From the NCBI GenBank assembly GCA_965212505.1, contig OZ243123.1, positions 2,976,001 to 3,040,000 on the forward strand: DNA of 64,000 bases. The letters run 5' to 3'. The stretch is from JAHEKO01 sp965212505. Its GTDB lineage: Bacteria > Acidobacteriota > Thermoanaerobaculia > Multivoradales > JAHEKO01. The notes beneath the pieces are model-generated. The model was given only the letters and a program-made list of their open reading frames with translations. It was not told where the DNA came from and ran no database searches. A program made the position numbers and the translations under genes. Below are positions 1-10,424 of this stretch, in pieces (within the stretch, counting starts at the first letter, position 1; each line of letters begins with the position of its first letter).

Positions 1-145
1 ACCGCTGATGACCCCCCTTCCGGCCGAGCAGATGAAGTGGACCGCAGTCGGCTCCTTCGTGAACCGCGCCGGCAACGAAGGGCCAAAGTGTGTCGAACCG
101 GTCGAAATTCGAGCCGAGCTGCAGAATTTGAGCCTTTGGGACTGA
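1..145 (+). CDS. C-terminal end of an unknown protein (cut by window start)
   Basis: Reading from base 2, 47 codons stay open to a TGA at 143-145. The residues look like ordinary protein (for example AEQMKWTAVGSFVNRAG, then a tail ending NLSLWD). The alternative open frame from base 1 gives an arginine-rich string typical of an out-of-phase reading, so frame 2 is the likelier coding frame. There is not enough sequence to name a family. The gene is followed by about 30 bases and then the promoter of the response regulator, with no T-rich terminator visible. Confidence 0.4.
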   Translation, partial: PLMTPLPAEQMKWTAVGSFVNRAGNEGPKCVEPVEIRAELQNLSLWD

Positions 146-174
146 TTCTGCCGTACGGCCGTAACGCCGGACTT

Positions 175-205
175 CTTGACCGTCTGGTCAAGCCGACGGT
201 AGGAT
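175..205 (+). promoter_or_regulatory. Promoter and inverted repeat upstream of response regulator
   Basis: A -35 TTGACC (176-181) is followed after 18 nt by a -10 TAGGAT (200-205), predicting a start of transcription near 212 and a 5' leader of about 60 nt. A perfect inverted repeat, CTTGACC-GTCT-GGTCAAG (175-192), covers the -35, so a bound protein would block polymerase. Autoregulation by the downstream response regulator is an inference. The promoter also argues against the in-frame ATG at 204. Confidence 0.5.
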
Positions 206-272
206 GCGCCGACGGCCGTTGGCCATTTCTACTTTAGTTTGCAACCTGGGGGGCTCTGACCGGGAGCTCTGT

Positions 273-1025
273 ATGACTGCCCTACCTGTATCTGAACAAG
301 GCCTGAGCTTTCCGCCCGGGGAGGTCGAGGCTCGGCAGACCCGAATTCTGACGGTCGACGACGACCCTGAGGTGCGCGAAGTCGCCATCGCGGCGTTGGA
401 GAACGCCGGCTATGTCGCTTGGCCCGCCGCTTCCGCAGAAGAAGCGCTCGAGCTTCTGAGCGAGCGGGGCCTGCCCCATCTGGCCATCGTAGACATCCGG
501 CTGCCGGGGCTCGACGGCCTGGCGCTGTGCGAAAAGATCCATGACGTCAGCGACGTGCCGATTGTCGTGCTGACCGCGATCGACAAGTCGGAGACGGTTG
601 TCAGCACGATCGAGCGGTTCGCTGAGGACTACGTGATCAAGCCGTTCAATCCGGCGGAGTTGACCGCGAGGATCGGGCGCATTCTGCGACGGATCGGCGA
701 CTTCAGCTACACGCTCCAGCCGCAGGTCGAGGTCGACCAGCATCTCGCCGTCGACTTCGTGCAGCAGCGAGCAATTGTCGGCGGCCGACCGCTCGCGCTA
801 ACACCGACCGAGACTAAACTGCTCTACATCCTGATGCGCAACGCCGGCAAGACGGTTCTGACGAGCCTCATTCTGCGTCGCGTCTGGTCGGAGCACGAGG
901 CGGACGAGAACACCCTCCGGGTGCACATCCACCGCCTGCGCCAGAAGATCGAGATTTCGCCCAGTCGGCCGCGCTACGTGGTCACCGAGCGCGGCGTCGG
1001 CTACAGCTTCATTCCGCCGAACTAG
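273..1025 (+). CDS. OmpR/PhoB-type response regulator
   Basis: DNA-binding response regulator of two-component signalling, 250 aa from the ATG at 273. That start is chosen because GGGAG sits 6 nt before it and the only upstream ATG (204) lies in the promoter. The receiver domain covers about residues 24-140: acidic pocket D29-D31, phospho-acceptor D74 in AIVDIRLPGLDG, T101 and K123 in VIKPF. A winged-helix effector domain follows (about 160-248) with LTPTETKLLYILM and a recognition-helix region ENTLRVHIHRLRQKI. No sensor kinase is adjacent. The only signalling neighbour is the convergent HPt gene, which overlaps its stop by 4 nt (shared CTAG). Target genes cannot be read from the sequence. 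Confidence 0.93.
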   Translation: MTALPVSEQGLSFPPGEVEARQTRILTVDDDPEVREVAIAALENAGYVAWPAASAEEALELLSERGLPHLAIVDIRLPGLDGLALCEKIHDVSDVPIVVLTAIDKSETVVSTIERFAEDYVIKPFNPAELTARIGRILRRIGDFSYTLQPQVEVDQHLAVDFVQQRAIVGGRPLALTPTETKLLYILMRNAGKTVLTSLILRRVWSEHEADENTLRVHIHRLRQKIEISPSRPRYVVTERGVGYSFIPPN

Positions 1026-1363
1026 GCGTCGTCGAGCTCGCCATCCAGTCGGTCGACGGTCTCGTCGAGCCGCGAGTGAAGCTCGGGCAAGGCCGCAATC
1101 ACCTGGTCGATCCGGCCGGCGTCGGCAAGCTCTTCCAGCCGACCGGCGAGATTCGAGAGCTCGCTAGCACCGAGCATCGCGGAGGACGACCGCAGAGAGT
1201 GAACTGCCCGAGTGAGCGCCTCCGGGTCTCGACTCTCGGCCGCCTCATGGAGCCGCTCCCGCCGCTCGGGAGCGTGCTCCAAGAATGTGCGAAAGAGCTT
1301 GTGGACCAGCGCGTCTCCACCCAGCTCGCGCAGCTGTCCCACGACCAGCGGATCGAGGCTCAC
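1022..1363 (-). CDS. HPt (histidine phosphotransfer) domain protein
   Basis: Stand-alone phosphotransfer protein of 113 aa with a GTG start. The phospho-histidine is H55 in AVHSLRSSSAMLGA, matching the HxLKSSS-type HPt motif with Arg in place of Lys; the rest is helical as expected for a four-helix bundle. It lies 4 nt after the TPR gene on the same strand, so it is probably the last gene of that operon. It is convergent with the response regulator, their TAG stops sharing the palindrome CTAG. Its job would be to relay phosphate between a hybrid kinase elsewhere and a receiver, possibly the neighbouring regulator; that pairing is inference. Confidence 0.85.
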   Translation of the reverse strand: MSLDPLVVGQLRELGGDALVHKLFRTFLEHAPERRERLHEAAESRDPEALTRAVHSLRSSSAMLGASELSNLAGRLEELADAGRIDQVIAALPELHSRLDETVDRLDGELDDA

Positions 1364-1367
1364 GGCA

Positions 1368-2636
1368 TTAGAGGCCGGCGAGCATCTCGCGCGCGAACGC
1401 CGCCTCGGGGTCCTCGGGAGCGAGTTCGAGGAAGCGCGCCAGGTACTCCTTGGCCTTGTCGATCTCGCCGTTGCTCGCGCTGGTCAAGCCGAGCTGATAG
1501 TGCGCCCGTGGGTGATCCGGCTGCGCGCGGAGCACCTTCTCAAACGCGTCATGGGCTGCTGTGGTGCGCCCGGCGTTGAAGTGGTTGACCCCCTCCTCGA
1601 AAAAGGTCTGCGCCACCATCTGCGGATCCGCCGCCGCCATCTGGTCGAAGGCGGCTTGCGCGGCCTCTTCGTTGCCCGCCGCCAGCTGAGTCTGGTAGAG
1701 CATCGAGAGTCCACGCGCGTCTCCCGGCTTCGCCGCTAGGTACGCCTCGGCGTGTTGAGCCGCACCCGCGTAGTCCCCCTGATTGTGGATGATCTGCGAA
1801 AGTGTCAGGTGCGCTGGCGCCAGGCTCGCGTCGAGCGCCAGGACCTGCTCGAACCGAGTGCGCGCAATGTCCCACTCCTGCGACTTCACCCGTCGCACGC
1901 CCGCGTTATACGCCCGAACAGCGACCTTGTCGGGCACCTTCCCCGACACGACCATCTCGTCGAGCAGCTCGAGCGCCCGCGCGTTCTGTTCGACGCCCCA
2001 GAGCGCGTCGAACAGAATCACCTGACTCATCTCCTCTTCGGGGACGAGCTCGTGGGTCTTCTCGGCGTACGGCAGAGCGCCGACGAAGTCGTCCTTCGCC
2101 AGGTGGATGCGGGCCAGCGCCAGGTGAGCGAGGCCGAGATTCGCATCCTCTGCGAGCGAGTCACGGAAAAACGCAGCCGCGGCATCGATCTCGCCTTCGG
2201 CGAACTTCTTCACGCCTTGGTTGTAGAGCTTGGCGCCTTTGTCCTTGCGCTGTAGCTCGGCGAGCTTCTCGGGCTCGATCGTCTGCCCCACGACGAGGGT
2301 GTAGGAGGGCTTGAGCGTGCCGCCGACCACCGGATCGATCGGCTCCTCGATGATCTGGTAGCCCTCCTTCTCGAGCCGGATGATCCAGTCTCGTGAAGCG
2401 TTGAGAAGCGTGATCATGAACTTGCCCTTCTTGTTCGTGGCGCCGGCTCGTTTTATGTCCAGGCCCACTGCGCTGATGACCACCTCGACGTCAGCAACCG
2501 GCTGGCCGGCCTGATCCACAACCTGTCCGTTCACCCGACCTTCGGTTCCGGCCCAGACCGGTCCCGCGCCGAGCCAAAGGGCGGCGGCGATCGCCACCGC
2601 GGTTCCGATTCCAACCGTCCTCGTCTGCTTCTCCAT
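1368..2636 (-). CDS. Secreted TPR protein with N-terminal carboxypeptidase-regulatory-like domain
   Basis: 422 aa. A Sec signal peptide (about 1-29, ending GPVWAG) is followed by a beta-sandwich domain of the CarboxypepD_reg type (about 33-115: GRVNGQVVDQAGQPVADVEV) and then roughly eight tetratricopeptide repeats to the C-terminus. No catalytic motif is visible; the TPRs suggest protein-protein scaffolding in the periplasm. The ATG has AGGAG 9 nt upstream. It is the third gene of a minus-strand run (M2 peptidase, lipoprotein, this gene, HPt). Precise function is unknown. Confidence 0.8.
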   Translation of the reverse strand: MEKQTRTVGIGTAVAIAAALWLGAGPVWAGTEGRVNGQVVDQAGQPVADVEVVISAVGLDIKRAGATNKKGKFMITLLNASRDWIIRLEKEGYQIIEEPIDPVVGGTLKPSYTLVVGQTIEPEKLAELQRKDKGAKLYNQGVKKFAEGEIDAAAAFFRDSLAEDANLGLAHLALARIHLAKDDFVGALPYAEKTHELVPEEEMSQVILFDALWGVEQNARALELLDEMVVSGKVPDKVAVRAYNAGVRRVKSQEWDIARTRFEQVLALDASLAPAHLTLSQIIHNQGDYAGAAQHAEAYLAAKPGDARGLSMLYQTQLAAGNEEAAQAAFDQMAAADPQMVAQTFFEEGVNHFNAGRTTAAHDAFEKVLRAQPDHPRAHYQLGLTSASNGEIDKAKEYLARFLELAPEDPEAAFAREMLAGL

Positions 2637-2672
2637 CGTCCCGATCTCCTCTACGGCCCTCGTGGGCGCGAA

Positions 2673-3805
2673 TTATCCTTGTTTCTCGCTCTCCGAAAGC
2701 CTCGCCCGGAGGCGCTCCACCCGCTCCGCGGTGGCGTCGAGTCGCTCCGCCCGCTGCAACCAGACTCGTGCCCGATCCGGGTGCTCGGAAGCGAGCTCCC
2801 AGAGGCCCATGGCCGCCTTCAGGTCGGCATTGTCACGGTTCAATTGCAGCGCCCTTCGGTAGAAACGCCCCGCCTCGTCCAACCGTTTTTCACGCAGGGC
2901 GGTATCGCCCAAGCTCAGGTAGATGAACGGATTCCGGTTGTCCCGACGGTCGAGTAATCGTAACAGTTCGTCAGCCGGCTCGAGCTCGCCCTGCAGGCGT
3001 AGCAGCGTCGCCAGATTGCTGTACAGCTGCAGGTGGTTCTGATTGGCTTCGATGCCTCGCCGGTAGGCCACCTCGGCCTCTCTAAAGTCACCCATTCGCC
3101 GGCGCGCGACCCCGAGGTTGAGCCACGAGTGCGACCAGTCGGGATCGAGCAGCACCGCCATCTCGAGCCAGTCGACCGCCTCGTCCAGATCGCCCTGGAG
3201 GATCGCCTCGGCGCCTCGGTTCGAATAGAACATCGCAATTGCCGTCAGGTCGCCGAGACGGCGAGAGGCCATGTACCGCTCGTCGCCCGGGATAAAGCCG
3301 AACTCCAGCACGGTCTTGTCGGTACCGCTCCCCCAACCGGCGGTGACGTGCTCCCATCGAACGACCAGGTCGCCCTCGAGCTCATACCGCGGGTCGTTCC
3401 GCACATTGAGAAAGTAGGCCTCGACGTCGACCTCGCGAGCGAGCGCGATAAAGAGGTTCGTGAAGGAGAGACAGTTCGCCTCCCCCGACTCGAAGACCTC
3501 CCGAGCGGTCCCGGTCACGTCTCGCTGGTAGCGGACCGCGAGCCCCCGCCGAGTGGTGAGCGCCTCCATCAACCGAAAGAGCCGATCCTTCTCGGCCAGG
3601 CTCGAAGGCACATGGTCCCGCACCCACCGCTTCATCTCTTCGGAGAGCGCCATCGGGTGGACAAAGGCCTCCGGGTCGATTCCCCGCGAGACCAGATCGT
3701 CCTCGAGGGTGGCCAACGAAGGGCCACTCGCCGAGGATGCACAGCCGACCGTCAGCACGCAGACCACCCCCACCCAGAGGAGGCCACGCCCGACGACAAC
3801 TCGCA

Positions 3806-3806
<1 letters not shown>
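2673..3806 (-). CDS. TPR lipoprotein with transglutaminase-like cysteine-protease fold
   Basis: 377 aa starting at the ATG at 3806, which overlaps the stop of the upstream peptidase gene by one base (TGATG), indicating coupled translation. A lipobox ends at C22 (LTVGC), so the protein should be lipid-anchored. Residues about 60-180 look like a transglutaminase core: C112 in GEANCLSF, H153 in RWEHVTAGW and D163 fit a Cys-His-Asp triad. TPR repeats occupy about 190-370. Such domains act as peptidases, amidases or scaffolds; the substrate is unknown. The reading frame stays open upstream to 4019, but that part lies antisense to nothing real and is inside the peptidase gene. Confidence 0.8.
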
Positions 3807-5629
<1,823 letters not shown>

Positions 5630-5636
5630 CGCCTCG

Positions 5637-5645
5637 ATCTTAGCG
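5637..5645 (-). promoter_or_regulatory. Candidate -10 element, leaderless M2 peptidase promoter
   Basis: CGCTAAGAT on the minus strand, with TAAGAT at 5642-5637 and the ATG at 5629. The 7-nt gap puts transcription start at or next to the start codon. No -35 consensus is seen. Confidence 0.35.
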
Positions 5646-5743
5646 CGCCGTCCAAGGCCGCCGATCTCAGTCCGCGAAGTCGACCGCCGCCCGTTCGACG
5701 CCCGATTCGAGCCCTTCGCGTGAACACGCGGAGCTCGTGACGA

Positions 5744-6346
5744 TCAAGGCTCGCGAACCCATGTCAACGACTGCTGCTCGATCCACTCGCCCTGAGCATC
5801 GAGTGCAAAGGCCGTCGTCCGGTGCTCATCTTCGGCAAAGAGAACGTTGAGGCCCCGATTTGGCGTCGATTCCCCATCCGGACCCACGGAGTCCGTGAGC
5901 GTCACAAAGGTCTCCGCATCTGTGAAATGCGATGTCCCCATCCGAACCCTCCCGTTCGGAACGACCTCGTAGTAGACGATCTCGCCGCGCCCGGCATGCC
6001 AGAACCAGTTGCCTCGCAAGCCGGTACGAACCTCGTCGCCGAAGTAGATCGCCACCGTCAGTTCCAGAAGCCGACCGCCTGCGGTGCGCTCGAACCAGAG
6101 ACCGAGGCCGTCGGGTCCGCCCTCTCGGGGCGGGATGGGTGCCCGCCATCGCCCGCTGCCCCGAGAAAGGTACTCGGCCATCTCCTCGAACGCGTCGCTA
6201 CCGGTCGGCGGATCGGTTGGCTGCGCCGGCGACGCCGACGGAACTAGCCCCGCAAACGCACAGACCGTCAGAGTGAACAGCCAACTTCGGAGCTGAGAAC
6301 CGAGGCCTCGAGGCGCGAGTCGGCGGTGGGCTGGAGAGGCTCTCAA
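5744..6346 (-). CDS. Hypothetical secreted protein
   Basis: 200 aa from a TTG start with GGGGAG 6 nt upstream. A long basic N-terminus leads into a Sec-type hydrophobic stretch (about 20-42, ending PSASPAQ). The mature part is rich in beta-prone segments (WFERTAGGRLLELTVAIYFG, NWFWHAGRGEIVYYEVVPNG). It resembles small lipocalin-like or DUF-type periplasmic domains only in general style. Not recognised. It follows the aminotransferase gene by 74 nt on the same strand and may share its transcript. Confidence 0.6.
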   Translation of the reverse strand: MRASPAHRRLAPRGLGSQLRSWLFTLTVCAFAGLVPSASPAQPTDPPTGSDAFEEMAEYLSRGSGRWRAPIPPREGGPDGLGLWFERTAGGRLLELTVAIYFGDEVRTGLRGNWFWHAGRGEIVYYEVVPNGRVRMGTSHFTDAETFVTLTDSVGPDGESTPNRGLNVLFAEDEHRTTAFALDAQGEWIEQQSLTWVREP

Positions 6347-6420
6347 CGGCGGCTCCCCGAGCAGCTTCCTTGTGTGTTCATCGGTGGCCAGCCTACCTCG
6401 CCCACCTTCTATGGCCCCGC

Positions 6421-7587
6421 CTAGGCGAGTGCTGCGGCCATTCGTTCGAGGCCGGACTCGAGCTCTTCGCGAGAACAGGCGAACGAAAGTCGAATGTGGT
6501 CGTCCGCACCAAAGGCCAGGCCCGGCACCACCGCAACTCGCGCTTCGTCCAGAAGGTACTCGGCCATCTCGATCGAGCCCTGGCGCCCCTCACGATAGTG
6601 CTCCGCGACGCGAGGGAAGGCGTAGAAGGCACCCGCCGGCGGTAGGCATGTGACTCCGGGCATCTCTTCGAGACGCGCTCCGATCAACTCGCGTCGTACC
6701 GCGTACTCGGCAAGCATGTCCCTGACGTCGGGCTCCGCCTCCCGGATGGCCGCCAGGGCGCCCAGCATCGCAAACGAGGTTGTGTTCGACGTCGCGTGAC
6801 TCTGTACGTTGGCGACCGCCTTGATCAGCTCGGCTGGGCCGAGCAGGTAGCCCACCCGCCAACCGGTCATGGCGTACGTCTTCGAAAAGGAGCCGACCAG
6901 AACGACCGTCTCCGGGTAGCGCGCGGCGATTGCGGCGGCGCTGGCATGCTCACGGCCGTCGTAGATGAACCGCTCGTAGGTCTCGTCAGCGATCAAGAGC
7001 ACGTCGCGCTCGGCACACGCGACCACAATCCTCTCGAGGTCGTCCTGCTCGATCACGCCGCCGGTGGGATTGCACGGCGAGTTGAGGATGACGGCCCGGG
7101 TTCGGTCGGTGATCGCGTCGATGATTGGATCGGCGTGAATCCGGAAGCCGTCGTTCACAGACTGCGCAACCTCGACCGGCTGGGCACCGACCAGGCGAAT
7201 CTGCTCGGGAAACGTCACCCAGTAGGGCGTCGGCAGGATCACCTCCTGCCCCTCCTCGAACAGTGTCCAGGCCAACTCCATCAGAGCCGCCTTGCCGCCC
7301 ACCGACACAATCACCGAGGCGGCGTCCCAAGGACCGCCCTGGGCCGCGTAGCGCTCGGCCAACGCCTCGCGGAGCTCGAGGATGCCGGAGCTGTTCGTGT
7401 ACCGCGTGAACCCGCTGCGAAGCCCCTCGATTGCCGCCTCCACTCCCGCGGAGGGGGTTGCGAAGTCAGGCTCTCCGGCACTCAGGTCGGCGACTTCCAC
7501 GCCCTGACGGCGCAGCTCACCGGCCTTGCGGGCCACTCTCAGGGTGGCCGACTCGCCGATGCGAGCCATGCGTGAAGCGAGCCTCAT
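6421..7587 (-). CDS. Class I aminotransferase (aspartate aminotransferase-like)
   Basis: PLP-dependent transaminase, 388 aa, started at the ATG at 7587; the frame runs open further upstream but without protein-like sequence. Fold-type I signatures are all present: SAGEPDFATP near 36-45, NPTGG at 173-177, D201 in ADETY, and the Schiff-base lysine K236 in GSFSKTYAMTGWRVGYL. The pattern fits the bacterial Asp/aromatic (subgroup Igamma) aminotransferases, which pair an amino acid with 2-oxoglutarate. Exact substrate cannot be fixed by sequence alone. A GATAAG lies 12 nt before the ATG. The gene is divergent from dsbD. Confidence 0.9.
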   Translation of the reverse strand: MRLASRMARIGESATLRVARKAGELRRQGVEVADLSAGEPDFATPSAGVEAAIEGLRSGFTRYTNSSGILELREALAERYAAQGGPWDAASVIVSVGGKAALMELAWTLFEEGQEVILPTPYWVTFPEQIRLVGAQPVEVAQSVNDGFRIHADPIIDAITDRTRAVILNSPCNPTGGVIEQDDLERIVVACAERDVLLIADETYERFIYDGREHASAAAIAARYPETVVLVGSFSKTYAMTGWRVGYLLGPAELIKAVANVQSHATSNTTSFAMLGALAAIREAEPDVRDMLAEYAVRRELIGARLEEMPGVTCLPPAGAFYAFPRVAEHYREGRQGSIEMAEYLLDEARVAVVPGLAFGADDHIRLSFACSREELESGLERMAAALA

Positions 7588-7704
7588 GCGAATCGTGACC
7601 TTATCGCAAGAAACGCATAAACGCGCAGGCCACGGCGTGCCCTCCGAGGCCCATCCGACGGGCTCGGGGCTCCGTATCCTGGGACGGGCGACGACCGCCG
7701 CCGA

Positions 7705-7713
7705 TGCTAGACT
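7705..7713 (+). promoter_or_regulatory. Extended -10 of dsbD (leaderless)
   Basis: TGCTAGACT, with the ATG at 7722 only 8 nt further on. It rules out the in-frame ATG at 7704, which overlaps this element, and predicts a mRNA with almost no 5' leader; no Shine-Dalgarno is visible. The same nonamer occurs before mglA. Confidence 0.5.
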
Positions 7714-7721
7714 TTTCCGCC

Positions 7722-9524
7722 ATGACCGCCGCCCGCACTCTCCTCCTCGGTACCGTGACAGCAGTGCTTCTGGCGCTACCGGGAGCGGCTCAGTTCCAGG
7801 CGCCGAGCAAAGCTCGCATCGCACTCGAACCGGACCGAACCGCCTACGCCCCCGGCACCGACGCTGGGGTTGCCGTCCTCATGACGATCGACTCGGGCTG
7901 GCACACCAACAGCAACCAGCCGACCTTCGAGTGGCTCATCCCCACCGAGCTCGAGCTCACCGTTCCCTCGGGTTGGGACGAGCCGGCGATCGACTACCCG
8001 ACTGGCGAGATGAAGGCGTTCGCCTTTGCCGATCAGCCGCTCTCGGTCTACGAAGACACGGTAGCGATTCGAACGCGTCTGACGGTGCCGAGCAGCGCCG
8101 AGTTCGGCGACGTGCCGCTCACCGCGCGCCTCACCTACCAAGCTTGTGACGACAAGAGCTGCCTGCCGCCCACCGTGGCCGAGGCCAGCCTCGACCTGAC
8201 AATCGGCGAGGGCGGTGTCGGCACCGGAGCCGTCGCCGCGGCTCCGGCCGAGACGACCACCACCAGCCGGCCGGCGCCGAATCTCGGCGCCATCCTGCTG
8301 CTCGGTCTGCTCGGCGGTCTCATCCTGAACGCCATGCCGTGCGTGCTACCGGTCCTTTCGCTCAAGATCTTCGGACTGGTCAAGAGCGCAGGAGCCGGCC
8401 GCAGCGCCGTGGTCGCGGGCGCGCTGGCGACCTCCGCCGGGATCCTGATCTCCTTCTGGGCGCTCGCCGTCACCGCGATCGTCGCTCGCTCGGCGGGGGC
8501 GGCCGTCGGCTGGGGTGTCCAGTTCCAGGAGCCGATGTTCGTCACCTTCCTGGCCGTCGTCGTGCTGCTTTTCACCCTGAATCTGTGGGGTGTGTTCGAG
8601 GTACCACTCCCCAGCTTCGCTCAGGGGCTCGGCGGTTCCGGCCAGAGCGAGGGCGTCGCCGGGCATTTTGCCTCCGGACTCTTTGCCACCTTGATGGCGA
8701 CCCCCTGCTCGGCCCCGTTCCTCGGCACGGCCCTCGGCTTTGCACTCGGCCAACCGTCGACAACGGTCTTCCTGACCTTCACCGCCGTCGGCATCGGCAT
8801 GGCCTTGCCCTACCTCGCCGTCGCCGCAACCCCCAAGGCGCTCGCCATCTTCCCCAAGCCGGGCGCCTGGATGGCCCAGCTCAAGGTGATCATGGGCTTC
8901 CTGCTCGCCGGCGCGGCCATCTGGCTGCTCTACGTGCTCGCCGGTCAGATGCCCGCCGAGCGGGTCGCCTTCCTGCAGGGGGCGCTCTTGTTGCTCGCCC
9001 TCTTCGTCTGGCTGCGCAGCACGTCGAGGGGCTTTGGCAAGGCGATCGCGACCCTCGGCTTCGTGTTCGCGCTCGGCGCGGCCTTCTGGATTTCCGGCAC
9101 CGCCCGGGCTCAGACCCGGGCGCTCGCCGACGCCGGCGAGACGCGCCTCATCGAATGGGCCACCTTCGATCGAACCGAGGCCGAGCGCCTCGCCGCGGAG
9201 GGCCGTCTGGTGTTCGTGGATGTCACCGCCGACTGGTGCTTCACCTGCAAAGTCAACGAACGCCTCGTCCTCGAGACCCAGGAAATCAAGGAGCTCTTCG
9301 AGCGTCACGAGGTCGTCCCGATGAAGGCCGACTGGACAAACCGCAACGACGCGATCGCCGACTACCTGGCAGACCACGGGCGGTATGGAATTCCGTTCTA
9401 TCTGCTGTACCGGCCAGGCGAGGAGCCGCATCTGTTCAGCGAGTTGCTGAGTAAGGACGCGGTGATCGAGGCGGTGCAGGTCGCCTCGGGGCGCGAGTCG
9501 TTGCAGGCGGCGGTCGCTCCGTAG
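7722..9524 (+). CDS. dsbD: Thiol:disulfide interchange protein DsbD
   Basis: Inner-membrane electron carrier, 600 aa, that moves reducing equivalents from cytoplasmic thioredoxin to periplasmic thiols. All three DsbD parts are present: signal peptide then periplasmic alpha domain (about 25-160, cysteines C142 and C147), eight-helix CcdA-like beta domain (about 195-450, with NAMPCVLPVLSLKIF and MATPCSAPFLG holding the paired membrane cysteines), and a thioredoxin-like gamma domain (about 470-600, CFTC at C506/C509). Just upstream of the cytochrome operon, it could keep apocytochrome CXXCH cysteines reduced before haem ligation; that link is contextual. Ends 7 nt from the convergent kinase gene. 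Confidence 0.95.
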   Translation: MTAARTLLLGTVTAVLLALPGAAQFQAPSKARIALEPDRTAYAPGTDAGVAVLMTIDSGWHTNSNQPTFEWLIPTELELTVPSGWDEPAIDYPTGEMKAFAFADQPLSVYEDTVAIRTRLTVPSSAEFGDVPLTARLTYQACDDKSCLPPTVAEASLDLTIGEGGVGTGAVAAAPAETTTTSRPAPNLGAILLLGLLGGLILNAMPCVLPVLSLKIFGLVKSAGAGRSAVVAGALATSAGILISFWALAVTAIVARSAGAAVGWGVQFQEPMFVTFLAVVVLLFTLNLWGVFEVPLPSFAQGLGGSGQSEGVAGHFASGLFATLMATPCSAPFLGTALGFALGQPSTTVFLTFTAVGIGMALPYLAVAATPKALAIFPKPGAWMAQLKVIMGFLLAGAAIWLLYVLAGQMPAERVAFLQGALLLLALFVWLRSTSRGFGKAIATLGFVFALGAAFWISGTARAQTRALADAGETRLIEWATFDRTEAERLAAEGRLVFVDVTADWCFTCKVNERLVLETQEIKELFERHEVVPMKADWTNRNDAIADYLADHGRYGIPFYLLYRPGEEPHLFSELLSKDAVIEAVQVASGRESLQAAVAP

Positions 9525-9531
9525 CGTCGCC

Positions 9532-10335
9532 CTACCCGGCGCGCAGCCCGCGGAGGGCCTCGATCACTTCCTCGAAGCTCTGGTACCGCTGGTCGGGTTC
9601 CTTCGCGAGACAGCGGAGAACCAACATCGAGAGCGCTTCGGGACATTCCGCCCAGACCTCGGTAACCGGAGCCGGCTGGGCCTCGACAATGCGGTGGAGC
9701 ACCTCGATGCCGCTCTCGGCTTGGAACGGCCGCTCGAGCGTAAGGAGCTCGTAGGCCAGGATGCCGTAGGAGAAGACGTCGGAGCGGGTGTCGAGACCGC
9801 GGCCCAGGATCTGCTCCGGCGATATGTAACCGGCGGTGCCCAGCGTCATACCTGTCCGGGTGAGGACCGATTCCTCATAGATCAGCTTGGCAATCCCGAA
9901 GTCGAGGATCTTCACGGTGCCGTCGGTCAGGAGCCGGATGTTGCCCGGCTTGACGTCGCGATGGACAACGCCCTTCGAGTGCGCGTAGGCGAGGCCGCGG
10001 GCAATCTGCATCAGCCAATCGAGGGCGTCGTGGGAGGCGACCGACTCACCACGAGCGACGCGTTCGTCGAGGTCCTCGCCTTTGAGGAACTCCTGTACCA
10101 GATAGGCCGTCTCGCCCTCGAAGCCGAAGTCGAAGAGGGTCACGATGTTCGCGTGCTGGAGGTTGCCGCAAATCTCCGCCTCCCGCGAGAAGCGAAGGCG
10201 GGCCTCCTCGCCGGCCGTGGTGCACGTCTTGATCGCCACGTTGCGCTTGATCGTGGGGTCGTACGCCTTGAACACGTCGCCGAACGACCCGGCTCCGATC
10301 TGCTTGCGCACCTCGTACTTGCCGAACTTGCGCAT
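9532..10335 (-). CDS. Soluble Hanks-type Ser/Thr protein kinase
   Basis: 267 aa comprising a kinase domain alone, with no transmembrane or sensor region. Glycine loop GAGSFGDVF (14-22), ATP lysine K36 in VAIK, catalytic loop HRDVKPGN, DFG in ILDFGIAK and activation segment GTAGYISPEQ are intact, so it should be active. The ATG at 10335 is preferred over those at 10386 and 10437 because a TTGACG/TAGACG promoter lies between them. It faces away from the cytochrome operon and may phosphorylate something in it, for example a partner of the twin-FHA protein; this is inference. Confidence 0.88.
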   Translation of the reverse strand: MRKFGKYEVRKQIGAGSFGDVFKAYDPTIKRNVAIKTCTTAGEEARLRFSREAEICGNLQHANIVTLFDFGFEGETAYLVQEFLKGEDLDERVARGESVASHDALDWLMQIARGLAYAHSKGVVHRDVKPGNIRLLTDGTVKILDFGIAKLIYEESVLTRTGMTLGTAGYISPEQILGRGLDTRSDVFSYGILAYELLTLERPFQAESGIEVLHRIVEAQPAPVTEVWAECPEALSMLVLRCLAKEPDQRYQSFEEVIEALRGLRAG

Positions 10336-10364
10336 GGCCCGTTCGATCGTACTGGATGCAGACT

Positions 10365-10394
10365 CGTCTATGCGCTCTGATACCATCGCGTCAA
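10365..10394 (-). promoter_or_regulatory. Kinase promoter
   Basis: -35 TTGACG (10394-10389), 18-nt spacer, -10 TAGACG (10370-10365) on the minus strand, giving a start near 10358 and a leader of about 23 nt to the ATG at 10335. It interleaves with the opposite-strand promoter of the cytochrome operon. Confidence 0.45.
10378..10386 (+). promoter_or_regulatory. Extended -10 of the cytochrome operon
   Basis: TGATACCAT fits the TGnTANNAT element seen elsewhere in the window. Transcription would start near 10393, leaving about 32 nt of leader including GGAGG (10414-10418) 6 nt before the ATG at 10425. It lies inside the -35/-10 spacer of the divergent kinase promoter, so the two should compete for polymerase. 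Confidence 0.45.
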
Positions 10395-10424
10395 CAAAGT
10401 TTCGCGAACGAGTGGAGGATCGGC

